Assembly (NCBI GenBank): GCA_036346355.1
Contig: CM070576.1
Span: 15,731,558-15,795,557, forward strand
DNA: 64,000 nt
From: Rhipidocladum racemiflorum
Lineage: Eukaryota; Streptophyta; Magnoliopsida; Poales; Poaceae
Direction of reading: 5' to 3'
The notes under the pieces were generated by a model. It ran no database searches, was not told the DNA's origin, and was given only the letters and a program-made list of their open reading frames with translations. The translations under genes and the position numbers were made by a program. Positions 1 to 10,262 of this stretch are shown here, piece by piece (position 1 is the stretch's first letter; each line of letters starts with the position of its first letter).

Positions 1-215
1 ACTCATTGCAATCGATTTTAATGAAGAACCAACACAAATGCAATTGCATCATTTCAATTGTTTCTATTGAAGAACCGGCACAAATTCTCTCTCTATCATT
101 GCAATCGGTCGCATTGAAGAAACCGACACAAACTCTCTCTTGCTCATTGTGATATTAGGAACTGAAGTACGAAAATTCATACCTACTTCAATTGCCTTGT
201 ATCATTTAGTAATGC
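1..215. repeat. Degenerate tandem repeat, about four ~47-bp units
   Basis: Units begin near 3, 49, 96 and 144. Each carries a TCATTGCAATC-like start, a GAAGAACC core and ACACAAA, followed in units 2 and 3 by a CTCTCT tract. Short inverted elements (ATCGGTC against AACCGAC) recall CACTA subterminal arrays, and a CACTA protein remnant follows downstream. The array may begin before the window, so the transposon assignment is inference. Confidence 0.5.
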
Positions 216-1224
216 TTGCTAGTTGTGCATCTAGAGCAAAGATGATGCAGGACCAATCCTAAGGCAAAACATTGTATATCCTAACTATATATTAACACAT
301 TCATGTCTATTGTATTGACGTGATGTCTTCTATGTCCAATTTTTTTAGTCTTTGAGCTTCGGAAGAGTGTCTAGAAAGTGATTAGAATCTTTTGTGAATA
401 GATTTTATGATATGCTTTATTGTTGCTATAATTATTACGATCAATGCTAGAGTTTTAGTTGCATAACCTATGTGTCTCTCATTCTGGGTTCTTGTTTATA
501 AATATGCTAAAATAGCATATTTATAAATGAGAAGTATCGAGTTGGCCACACTTTTTTGGATAGTTTGAGGATATGTGGTTCAGACAAGTTCCTAATGAAG
601 CTGTTGTATAACTCCAGAGAAGGTTTCAGCAAAATCTCTTTGGTGTTCTTCGAATACACACCCTCTTGACCTATTCTCAAGACATGTATTTGGAGAACAA
701 CGGGAATATGCTGCCAAAATCTTCCCTGAAGTTGTACAATAGCATAGGAACTTGCTTGAGCCACATATTATCGAATGGGATTAGGACCTCACCTAATTAG
801 AGATTAGGAGTCATCGTTGGTACATACTTAGTTGGTCAATAAATAAATGTTTCTTTAAGATCATCCATTCATTTGTTAGCTAGTACAATTATATGGTATC
901 AATTATCCATTAATCTATTAATTTACTACAATATGATTTCACTCGTGTGAAATATATGACCATGACAAATATATAAATTACCTTCTATCATGAAGTTTAG
1001 GTTTGACATATATATTCAAAATATCGCAAAGAGAGAGCCCCGACACAACGCTAGTGAGAGAAGAAGGTATTACTGAGGCACCATCGAGTAAGGTGAGAAA
1101 GGGCCGATGATTGAATAAAGGGGCAACAGGGAGAACCCTTTAGGTTCTCCATTTTGATGCCACAGGGGTTTGCACAAGATCGAATAAGGGGTACTACACC
1201 TCTTTTCTCGCCCAATTAGTAAGG
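216..1224. other. AT-rich sequence without a recognised gene
   Basis: No convincing coding sequence or LTR boundary is visible apart from a perfect hairpin at 495-527. It lies between a repeat array and a CACTA protein remnant, so it may be decayed CACTA internal sequence. That is inferred from position only. Confidence 0.4.
495..527. repeat. Perfect 15-bp inverted repeat with 3-nt loop
   Basis: TTTATAAATATGCTA, then AAA, then its exact reverse complement. It is AT-rich with no recognisable MITE termini or TSD around it. Its function is unknown. Confidence 0.85.
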
Positions 1225-2530
1225 GAGAGAGTGCCAATAGCAGTTAAGGAGTGGAGGAAGGAAGTCAGCACCGAGCAGAAGAACTGGCTATGGAAAAAAA
1301 GTTAAGGGGAAATGGATTGTAACATAAGAATATGAAATCAATGTGAGACGATACGCCTTGCAGAGAATGGGTGTGTCTTTGAGGCACTTCAGGGTTCTCA
1401 TGCATGCTGAGTATGTGCTAAAAGGTTGTACTCCCTTCCAGAGGTATTTATTTGTGACTTCGAGGGTTTCGGAGTAGTTCACAATGATGGAGAGTACGCT
1501 CGAGGAGAAGGAGATGAGAGAGAAGAACATCACTATCCAGAGGTAGAACACACACACGCATCACCTCAGTTCCAGCGGCTATGTGGGGAAGAAGGCAGAG
1601 TGGGCCCGACTAGCCAAGAAGTGTGCAAACTTTGGGATAGCGATGCCTTACTCCCACATATGTGAGGAGCGGGCACATGACTAGGTATTAGCAAGGATGA
1701 AGAAAAACCTTCGATGGTCAGTTTGTGGTTCCAAACCCCACAACTGCACATATTGTCTCCACTATCGTAAGACATCTAACATAGTACATTGCAGCTAACC
1801 CTTCAAGCTGTATTTTAGCACTAATTTATATTTGCTTCCTACAGGAAGAGGTAAGCCAGCATAAAGTGCGGGGGATATTTCAATGCCAAGGGTTAAGGGA
1901 CATCCTATATTCGGCAATTGGGAAGCCCGACCATAAGGGTCAGGTGCTTGTCGCAGGTGTAGGGCATACAGAGAGGTCCTTCTAAGACGAGAGCACTTCT
2001 AGTGTCAAATCAAGATCATGGAAAGCACATGAGGTGTGCTTGAGGGCTAAGTTGAGGGAGGAGATGACGGCACGTGATGAGTGCCTAAGAGCCAAGTTGT
2101 ACAGCCTCCCCTCTAGTAGAACTTCTGTGATAAAACCTATTAGCTGCACTTCCAGAAATGATCAGCCCAGTCCCCACCTTAAGGTAATAATTGTTTCAGA
2201 CTTAAAGGTATGGGAGTAAGCTAAATAATGATTATGATCAAGTTGCACACTTCTTGCAGTCACCTGCGATGTGCTAGCTTATTTTTATCGAAGACAGATT
2301 TACCGTTGAGGCTGAACGTGGGGTTGCATTTCCATGAAAGGTCGATGGCACAGTGCATGGTAGACCTTTGGGGAAGGGCTACAAGAGATTGCAGGTGGAC
2401 TATGTCCATGATGAATTCCTATCATATGAGTTGGAGTTCCCCCAAATGAAGATAGCACCACACTCAGGCAAGCATGGATGTCATTCATCAAGTGGCCTAC
2501 GACGGGTGTTATACTACGCAAGTTAATAAT
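1225..2530 (+). pseudogene. CACTA (En/Spm, Ptta-type) transposon protein remnant
   Basis: Translation in shifting frames gives pieces typical of the second large protein of grass CACTA elements. The first is a basic domain near 1225-1480 (VPIAVKEWRKEV, then ALQRMG and VLKGCTPF after a frameshift in an A-run near 1300). A GYVGKKAEW-like block follows at 1575-1680. A block near 1890-1970 reads RDILYSAIGKPDHKGQV, resembling the conserved ALGxPEHxGRVRGVG segment. A charged coiled-coil (LREEMTARDECLRAKL) lies near 2040-2100. A C-terminal block near 2350-2480 has HGRPLGKGYKRLQVDYVH followed by a shifted SFIKWPTT. At least three frameshifts and several stops make it a pseudogene. Such proteins accompany the TNP2 transposase in CACTA elements; no transposase DDE domain is seen here. 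Confidence 0.65.
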
Positions 2531-2859
2531 CCATGCATCTTCTCGATCATTCCAGTACTACAAAATGTCACGTTACATATGCATGTGCTTTACATGTCCC
2601 TACTAGCTCTGCACCTGCTCCTACTCCTACACTTGCTCCTACATGATGAGGCTAAGGAGGCCCGATCATTCGGTGAGATGGATAGCTCTCCATTAGTGGA
2701 GATGCAGATGCCAATCAATTGCTGAACCGAACTCCAAATTGTTATCAATTGTGCCAAAACCCGATTAACCTGATCATGAAAATCAATTCCTGCAAGCAAT
2801 TGAAGAACAAGTAAGAACAAATCAAAAGAAATATGAAATTGCAAATATAATTGAACTAT
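2531..2859. other. Decayed CACTA flank, no gene seen
   Basis: Contains a short repetitive CTCCTAC tract near 2610-2640 and A-rich sequence. The last five bases (ACTAT) abut the LTR beginning at 2860 and would be its target site, but the partner copy is not present. Confidence 0.4.
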
Positions 2860-3539
2860 TGATGTGGGGTTCTGATGCATGGTATTGCTGTTGATCTAGC
2901 TGAACAAGAGAATACCAAATAGTTTCACCAAAGAAAACTATGACTAAACAAAACCCATGTAATTTTGGGGGACTCGCTAGCTATATATAGAAAAAATAGG
3001 AGGGAAATTTGGCCAACAGAAAAGGAGTGACCAAAAAGGACTCTGACAAGGTCCAAGGCCCAAGTTTGACTCGGATTGGAAAATTGACATAACTTGTTTT
3101 GGTGATTACGGAGTGCTCCAATGGAATTTTTTGGTGGGGTTAAATCCATTGGAAAGATCTCGAAGTAATATTTCTATCAAGTGCAAGAATTCATCAATCA
3201 GACTCTGAATGGAAAAGTTATGTTTGTTTTACTTTAGGCTGTTATCCGGAGCCTGAGTTGGCTTTAGAAACATGGTACATTTGATCTCCAACTTTGCTTG
3301 ATCTAGATGTGCATCCTTGTTGATCCAAACTATGGTTCCTATATATAAGCGCATCACACACTTCTGGTAGTGGATTATTCTCAAAAGAGTAATTAGATAT
3401 GCTTAAGAATGATTTTACTTGATAATTGAGTTAACGGGCTCGAGCACTAGTCAATTGTCCTACAACCGACGAAGATGGAAAACAATCATCATCATCGTTT
3501 GCAGTTGTGTGTTTATCTGAAGTGGTGATGTCCTCATCA
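2860..3539 (-). mobile_element. 3' LTR of a CRM-like gypsy element, minus orientation
   Basis: On the minus strand it begins TGATGAGGACATCAC at 3539 and ends CCCCACATCA at 2860. This is the same terminal pattern as the complete CRM-like element at 4767-12456. A TATATATAG box lies near 2980-2990 on the minus strand. The polypurine tract (about AGCAGGAGTAGGAGTA) lies just outside at 3540-3556, showing that this is the 3' LTR. The rest of the element is cut off by the LTR starting at 3557. Length is about 680 bp. Confidence 0.7.
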
Positions 3540-3556
3540 CTACTCCTACTCCTGCT
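3411..3556 (-). pseudogene. Pol C-terminus (CR-motif region) overlapping the 3' LTR
   Basis: Minus-strand translation runs through the polypurine tract into the LTR: DEDITTSDKH, then GQLTSARAR, a stop, then LNYQVKSFL. A G-P/Q-I/L-T-x-A-R-A-R-x-LN-Q run close to the pol end is typical of CRM-lineage integrases, where the C-terminal CR motif is encoded partly inside the 3' LTR. One stop interrupts it. Only this tail of pol survives. Confidence 0.6.
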
Positions 3557-3761
3557 TGTAACACCCCAACTTTTGTTTTCCTCGTATTTAATGTTTATTT
3601 GGAATTTATTAGAATTTATTTGGAATTAATTTGAATTGAGCTATTTATTGAATTATTTAATTATTGGAAATGTTTAAATAAAATTTTATTTAAAATATTT
3701 TATTTGAGTTCAAAATGTCCTAAAATATTTTCTAGAATTTTTCTAGTTTTTTTAATGCCAT
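3557..3761 (+). mobile_element. Start of an old gypsy-type LTR (first part; resumes at 13521)
   Basis: Begins TGTAACACCCC and runs through AT-rich sequence. It is interrupted at 3762 by a solo LTR and continues at 13521. It truncates the CRM-like remnant on its left. Orientation is taken as plus because a TATA-like ATTAAATACC lies in the continuation near 13848. Confidence 0.5.
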
Positions 3762-4766
3762 TGTAACACCCTAGCACCTAATGTGCCCAGAATGTCACCA
3801 CAACGGATAAAAACAACAACCAAAAAACGTATTTTGAAATAAATTACAGCAACTACACTAATGATTTAAATAAAATTTCGGCAGCATGTACTTCATTTTT
3901 CCATGGTTTTAAGCATCAATAATAGAGTCATAGCAAGATAGCATAATTGGAGACAACAATAACATGGCAACCAAGGATTCCAGCATCATTTCAAGCCCAA
4001 CACAAAATTTAACCGTCACATAAACAAGTAAGGAATAAACATTTATTCATGACAACCAACGAGGCGATAAAACCATAGCATAGTTCAATAAGGTAACCAT
4101 CATAACTAAGTAAGGGGTACGAAGTTGTTTATTTGAGTGATGCTAAGTGAAGTCATGAATCTAACTTCCTTTCCCACATGCCGGATTCAAGGTACCTAAA
4201 AAAACATTAAACAACAAGCATGAGTTCATCACTCAGCAAAGTGTATTGAAACGAGACAAGAAAACGGCATTTAACATACATGTAAATAGCCTTCATGATT
4301 TAAACCATACGAGGAACAAACCATACAATTTCTTTGATCACAATCCCATTTATACATTCTCATTTACATCCATGTAATGTATCATGCAATGCTCCTTTCA
4401 TTAGCACATACCGATATTGTCGAGTGCACACCCATCGATGTGCACCCTAACTCCCTTCCATCCCGTGGAGGGTGCCTACTCTTACTGACTCATTCCCGTA
4501 CAGCCGCGTGTGAACTACAAGGTAGGACTTTCATGTTCTCTACATGTGAACACAGAGGCCCGCATCAGAATGAGACGCCTCTTCCATTATGAATGCACAA
4601 ATGCAATTTTCATGGCAAGATGCAATTTACATTCGTTACTAGCATTTGCTTAACCACAACCATAAACATACCTCCATTCCTTATTTCAATTCTTAGAATA
4701 GCATTCATGCCATTCTAATCAAATTCCACATTAAACACATGGTAAAGCAAAACATCATTCCTACCA
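3762..4766 (-). mobile_element. Solo LTR S1, first part (resumes at 12462)
   Basis: Begins TGTAACACCCTAGCACC, the minus-strand end of a gypsy LTR related to those at 38743 and 41967. The preceding five bases are GCCAT; GCCTT follows the far end at 13520, an imperfect TSD. A conserved TTTTTTAG|GTACC acceptor-like site lies at 4195/4196 on the minus strand. It is interrupted at 4767 by the CRM-like element. Confidence 0.7.
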
Positions 4767-5661
4767 TGATGAGGACATCACTCCTATGCATCTGTAGGCC
4801 CCTCGGTTGTGATGCAAGGACCCATCACAAAACACAACACGACAATTGAATCAACGGTGAGCTCCTTCCTAAGTGCAGTGCAAATACTTGTGAGGATGGT
4901 ATGCCTACCTAATGATATTATTGATTATATTGTACTTAGGAACTTTGGAGAGGACCATGAAGGCCTTGGAAACCAGCAAGGACCAAGAGGGAGGCAAGGA
5001 GGGTGTCCAAGTCAAGTTGGAGGTTCAATTCATCTCGGAGTCGACCACCTCGGCCACCAGGAGCAGCGTTCACTAAAATCGTCGCCCAGGCCACAAACGG
5101 GCTCCGATTTTGATGATCCACATATGCATGGAAAGCTAAGGAGATAAGCTTTACAATGGCACTGGTTTCAGGTCATTTGGACTTGAGTCAACGGGAATCA
5201 ACGTTCAAGCTGGCACGACAGTCTGTCCCGGTCTGCGTCACCAATTTGGGCCGTTGGCCCATGTATATCGTGTTGAGTCCATCACGGACACGTCTAGGGT
5301 TTCTAGGGCGTCCCTTAGCCTTTATATCCAGTAGCCGCGCTAGGGTTTGCTTAGATTAATTCTGTCTTTGAGCGGTATTGCCGTTCATCGGTTTGTGAGA
5401 CCCCAACTTCGTGAGATTCATTCTCAATTTTCAAATTCGGTGCATCTTTCTTGTTCTTGCTTGTGTTCTCGATTCATTGGCGAGGATTAGCCTTCGTGGC
5501 GAGGTCAGCCGAGACGGCGTACGGTTGATAACCAGAAGGGCGTGTGGTGCTGCGATTGCGGGTTTTTGATCGTGTCGATCAAGCGGATCGTGAGTGTCTC
5601 GCTCCGCCTAATCGACTTATCCTCCACTGACGGAAGTTAGGGCATCCTTTACACCCCATCA
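4767..5661 (+). repeat. 5' LTR of CRM-like element
   Basis: Starts TGATGAGGACATC and ends TTTACACCCCATCA, immediately before the primer site. Pairs with 11552-12456. Relative to the 3' copy it carries many 1-3 nt deletions. Confidence 0.85.
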
Positions 5662-5663
5662 AG

Positions 5664-5674
5664 TGGTATCGAGC
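5664..5674 (+). promoter_or_regulatory. Primer-binding site, initiator tRNA-Met
   Basis: TGGTATCGAGC starts two bases after the 5' LTR. It matches the initiator tRNA-Met complement TGGTATCAGAGC with one base missing. Confidence 0.75.
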
Positions 5675-6994
5675 AAGGTTTACCGTCGGGTTCGCCTTCT
5701 CCCGTAGTTTGATTTAGTTTTGCGTTAGTCCTATAGTCACGAAAAAGCCAAAAAAATTGCGATTCATAGTCTACCATACCTAGAACCACGTCTAGCCTTT
5801 GCACAATTTAGGTTTCGAGTCAGTAATCTTGAGTTTGTGTCGAGAATCGAGTCGTGTTGCTGGTTTAGATCGTGAACTTAATTTAGTCGTGTCTCACCTC
5901 CATTTGCATTCCATATCCTACAGCCAGATCCAATCGTATTTTGAGTCCTTGTTGGAATCGGTTTGTTTTGTCAGTTCTCCTCAGTTCGGAGTCCCTAGTT
6001 GTGTTAGGGTTTCTCCTTCATAGACCCTAATCCCCACCTCTATTAGCCATATCGCCACCCCTCATCCAGACACCTGCCACCCACGGATCATGGCGTTCAT
6101 ATCCACTCCATCGCCCTTGAGTTTGGAGAGGTGCTTCCTAAAACCACGATTGAGTCCTTAGTAAAGCGACCATAACTTTTGCATACGGACTCGGAATTAG
6201 GCGATTTTTCACGGACATCAGAAGAAAATTTTATCCGATTCTCCCCAACTTTGTCGGGTTTGCGAAGAAAGTATTTTTGAAAATTCCCTCGGGAAGATTG
6301 AGTTCTCGTATGAAGTTTGAGCACGCTTTGGAGAAAACACTTCTTATTTCATATCGGTTTCATCTTACATCTGTTCAGGCTGAAAATTTGTGTACTATCT
6401 ACCTTTGTGCTCCTGAGGCCTAGGAAAATATCAAGAAAAATCAAGAAAATAAAAAAACAAATTGGTGAAAGAGGCATAGGCGTAGAGCCTAAAAAAAAAA
6501 AAAAAAAAAAAAGAGCGAGGAGCCAAGGTAGGTGTTTCTAGTGCACGATAAGTAGAAGTGTTTGATGCGGTTCACGATGTCTGTTCATATACTCTGGCCT
6601 TGTTGCTTGTCTCTACTTATTCCTTATTTTACTGCCAATAGACTAAGGCCACATTTAGACCGACAACTAGGGCAAGTACTTTGGACATTTATTGACATTA
6701 CTACTCTATTCTTGCATTGTGTGCCACCCATCCATATAACCTTCTCTGACTCCACATATAAATCCTTACGATCGGCGAGGTTATTGACCCTTGCAATCGG
6801 CTTCATCACACCCTCGCGGTGTCACGAACCCGACCAGGTTGCCGTCCCTCATTTGTGTTAGTAGGCGGGTAAGAACTTGGTAAGATTGCTTGAGGCGTGA
6901 GATCCCACCTAGTAGTTCATAGGGCTCATAACACTTGTGCTTGTGTTTCCATACTGTCCTTACTGCGCTAACCATGACGGTGGCAAGAAGGCGA
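5675..6994 (+). other. Leader of CRM-like element
   Basis: Non-coding stretch between the primer site and gag. It contains a pure run of 22 A at 6491-6512. Nothing else is recognised. Confidence 0.5.
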
Positions 6995-8215
6995 GGAGCG
7001 AGGATAGCGATATTCTGTCGAAGGCTGTGTCCTTCATTCGAGAATTGTGACCATGATGGGCGAGATAAAAATGATGTTCAAGAGAGCATGCCATGACGGC
7101 GAACAAGACCCTTGAGAGCATCGATCGGCGAGTTTCCACCCTCAGAGAGGATGGATGTAAAGTCGGCGCTCTCCGGTGACCATTGAAGGAGGTGCAGCCG
7201 TCACTTGTGGCGCCAACCACGACAACAACGACCCGCGATGAGGATGGTGATTTTGAGGAAGATGAAGATGGCGACAAAGTGCCCAGGGGCGTGTTGCTCA
7301 GCGGGGCGCCGTCTGCATGGCCGTCTTCGCGCAGCGAATCACGGTATGGGAGGTAATAACGAGAACGCAATGATGATCCTTCGCTAAGGTAAAATTCACC
7401 ATCCCTTCCTTTTGGAGCTTATGATGCTAATGCTTACTTAGATTGGGAGATGGCGGTTGGCGAAATTTAACTCCCATCTAGTTCCGAGATTCATAGGGTT
7501 AGACAAGCCACTAGTGAATTTAAGATTTTGCTATAATAGGTGGAATGAACTAGTAAATGCTAAAAACACAACTTTGATTCTTGGCGAGATTAAAAGATGC
7601 TATGCGTAATAGATTTGTCCCTCCTTCCTACCAACGTGATATCGCAAGAGATGCAGCGATTAGATCAAAGGTAGTATGGTATCGCAGGGAATATTGCAAG
7701 AGCTTCAAAAGGGTATGTTCGTTGTGGGGTAGTAGAGGAACACTGAGGATAAAATTGCTCGTTTTATGGTGAGTTGCGTCGGAAATTCAGGATATTGTTG
7801 ATTATAAAGAATATACCAGTCAATCGCTTGTTTCATCTCGCTATGTTAGCGGAGAGAAGGAGTGCGAGGGCGCCATTCCAAAGCGAGGAAGCAATGCGGT
7901 AGCACTTTCACGCCCCAGAGCGACTACGGGACAAGCAAGGCAGTGCCTTCTTCCACCCCTTCGACCAGCGACAGCCACCTTTGCCGAACACACGGCCGGC
8001 GGCGGTACCACCCACCGTGCCACCCAGGCAATGCGACAAGTCGACCCGCCAAGCTCCTCAGTCGCTTCCCGCAGGCCCGTACATCGGCGGGGAGTCGCTG
8101 CCACAAGTGCGAGGATTGGCCACATCAAGAAGAATGCCCCGGACCACGGGCATACATCGCCCGATAGCGGAGGTTACATCGGCACCTCGCGATGTTGAGG
8201 GCGAGATCGGCGACA
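6995..8215 (+). pseudogene. gag: gag of CRM-like element (broken)
   Basis: Gag forms the virus-like particle and binds the element RNA. Pieces in alternating frames include NDVQESM near 7055 and a capsid start KVKFTIPSF near 7385. A DAMRNRFVPPSYQRD stretch lies at 7600-7640 and a NRLFHLAMLAERR segment near 7825. A zinc knuckle at 8099-8137 reads CHKCEDWPHQEEC: Cys-x2-Cys-x4-His-x3-Cys, one residue short of the usual x4 before the last Cys. A PRAYIA tail follows. At least four frameshifts and several stops are needed to read through. The order and the knuckle before the protease make the gag assignment firm. Confidence 0.75.
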
Positions 8216-8269
8216 CGGGGTGGACAGCGAGGTTGATGGCGAAGCCACCTTTGCGTGTGAGATCGCTCT

Positions 8270-8730
8270 GCGTCACGAGGTCCATCATTGTCAGCGTGTC
8301 CTTAGGCGCCGCAGATGGAGCAATCAGAACAGCAATGGCGCTCCACAACTTGTTCAGTTTTCTTCGTCATCAACGGTAGAAGCGGCGCGCGTGATCATTG
8401 ACTCGTAATTGCAATAACTTGGTGAGTACAGATTTGGTCAGAAGCTTGGCTTGACCACTGCGCGCACCACATCCATACCACATTCGGTGGCTAAATGATT
8501 ACGGCAAAGCTAAGAGTAACACAAGCGATTCGGGTTCATTTTTCCATTGGTTCATATTCTGATTTTCTTGATTGTGATGTGGTCTTAGATGCAAGCTTGT
8601 TCTCTTTTATTGGTAGCCCTTATGGGAATATGACAACGATGCACTTCACCGGTAAAGTAATAAATACACTTTTATGCATAAGGGAAAGAAAATTACACTT
8701 CTACCTTTGACCCCATTTGAAATTATTAAA
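8270..8730 (+). pseudogene. Aspartic protease of CRM-like element (broken)
   Basis: The active-site region reads VIIDS followed by a TAA stop at 8406-8408, where the family has DSG. Downstream pieces in other frames (SCNNLVSTDL-like, IRVHFSIGSYSDF, then KITLLPLTPFEII near 8690-8730) are the usual C-terminal half and linker to RT. The enzyme would cleave the polyprotein, but here the catalytic triplet is destroyed. Confidence 0.7.
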
Positions 8731-8984
8731 TCGATAGGAGGCGGATTGCTAATGACAAAGAAACCCATTGATGAAAAATCGAAATTCAGCATGTAGCCAA
8801 CCAAATAAAATTGAGGAATCCGTCTTGCTTGCTCTGAAATCGATCTTCTTTGCAATTAGTAATGATGCTTTGTGCTATCTTGTGATATGCAAAAGATGCT
8901 TTGTTTTCATTGGATGATCTGCCCGATGCACTTTGCCTCCTGCTTTGTCACTAACCTTTTGCGGGAGTATGCTGAGATGTTTTC

Positions 8985-9640
8985 CTGCCAAGATACCTCG
9001 GGACTCCCACCCTACGAGGATTGAGCACCAAATTGATTTGATACGGAGGCGAGTTTGCCAAACGAGTTTTGCTTATAGGACCAACCAGGAGACTAAGGAG
9101 ATTCGGCACCAAGTCCAAGATCTTTTGGACGCGGTATATACGTGAGAGCCTTAGTCCTTGTCTTGTTCTGTTATTTTGGTTCCTAAGAAAGATGGCAGTT
9201 AGGCGCATGTCGTGGCAGATGTAGAGCCATTAACAATATCACAATAAGATGTAGTCATCCTATTCCTAGGCTAGGCGACATGTTGATGAGTTAAGTGGTT
9301 CTATAATTTTCTCTAAGGTTGACTTGCGTAGTGGATACCGCAAATAAGAATGAAATTGGGAGATGAATGGAAAGCGACTTTTAAAACCAAGTTTGGATTG
9401 TATGAGTGGTTAGTCATGCCTTTTGGTTTAACTAATGCACCAAGCACCTTCGTAAGCAATGAGCGAGGTTTCACGAGTTTCATTGGGAAATTTGTGGTGG
9501 TTTATTCGATGATATATTGATTTACAGCAAGTCATTACATGAACATCTTGATCATCTACGTGCTTGTTTTTGATGCTTTGCGTCTTGCCGTTTATTTGTT
9601 GTAACCTCGAGAAGTGCACTTTTGCACGAGCGAGTGTCGT
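8985..9640 (+). pseudogene. Reverse transcriptase of CRM-like element (broken)
   Basis: Recognisable RT blocks are GIEHQIDLI-like near 9010-9040, VILVPKKDG near 9170-9195, and MKLGDEWKATFKTKFGLYEW with MPFGLTNAPS at 9350-9450. At 9500-9520 one base is missing inside the tyrosine-x-aspartate-aspartate box, so the frame reads VVVYSMIY and stops. The HLDHLRACF-like segment follows. RT copies the element RNA from the tRNA primer; this copy cannot work. Confidence 0.8.
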
Positions 9641-10262
9641 TTCTTGGCTATGTTGTGACTCGCGAGGGTGGGGTTGATGAAGCCAAGGTGCCGCGATTAA
9701 GAGTTGGCCAACGCAGCGATTTCACAAGTCGGAGCTTCCATGGACTTGCGGATTTGTCGCTTTGTGAAGGATTTCAGCACCATTGCGGCTCCATTGAATG
9801 AATTAGCGAAGAAGGAGTTGTGTTCCATTGGGGGGAACCACGGGGAGAATGCCTTCAACCTTTTGAAAGATAGAACACTAATGCACCTTTACTCCAACTT
9901 CACGATTTTAATAAGACCTTTGAGCTTGAATGTGATGCTAGTGGGATTGGAATTGGTGGTGTTTTGATGCAAGATAGAAAACACATTTGCTTATTTTAGC
10001 GAAAAATTGAGTGGTCTGTTTGAATTATTCCACGTATGATAAAGAATTGTATGCTCTTGTGCGATCTTTAGAAGCATGGCAACATTATCTTTGGCCCAAA
10101 AGAATTTATTTATTCATTACGATCATGAGTCGCTAAAACATATTCGCGATCCAAGTGGCCAGATAGTAGACATGCTAAATGGGTTGAATTTATTGAACCT
10201 TTTCCTTATGTTATCAAACACAAGAAAGGGAAGGATAATGTGATTCTTTGATGCATTGTCTA
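9641..10262 (+). pseudogene. RNase H region of CRM-like element (broken)
   Basis: The RT-RNase H tether shows RFVKDFSTIAAPLNELAKKE near 9750-9820. The RNase H start (ECDASGIGIGGV) appears in a shifted frame at 9925-9965. YFSEKLSG lies near 9990 and HYDHESLKHIR near 10115-10150, with aspartates at the usual catalytic positions. The block ends at the DALSRRYTMLSQLDY junction with integrase. Several frameshifts are present. Confidence 0.75.

Noticed and set aside
5675..6994. Host exon in the leader of the CRM-like element
   Set aside because: Position between primer site and gag explains it as leader; the longest frames overlap a pure A-run and have no domain.
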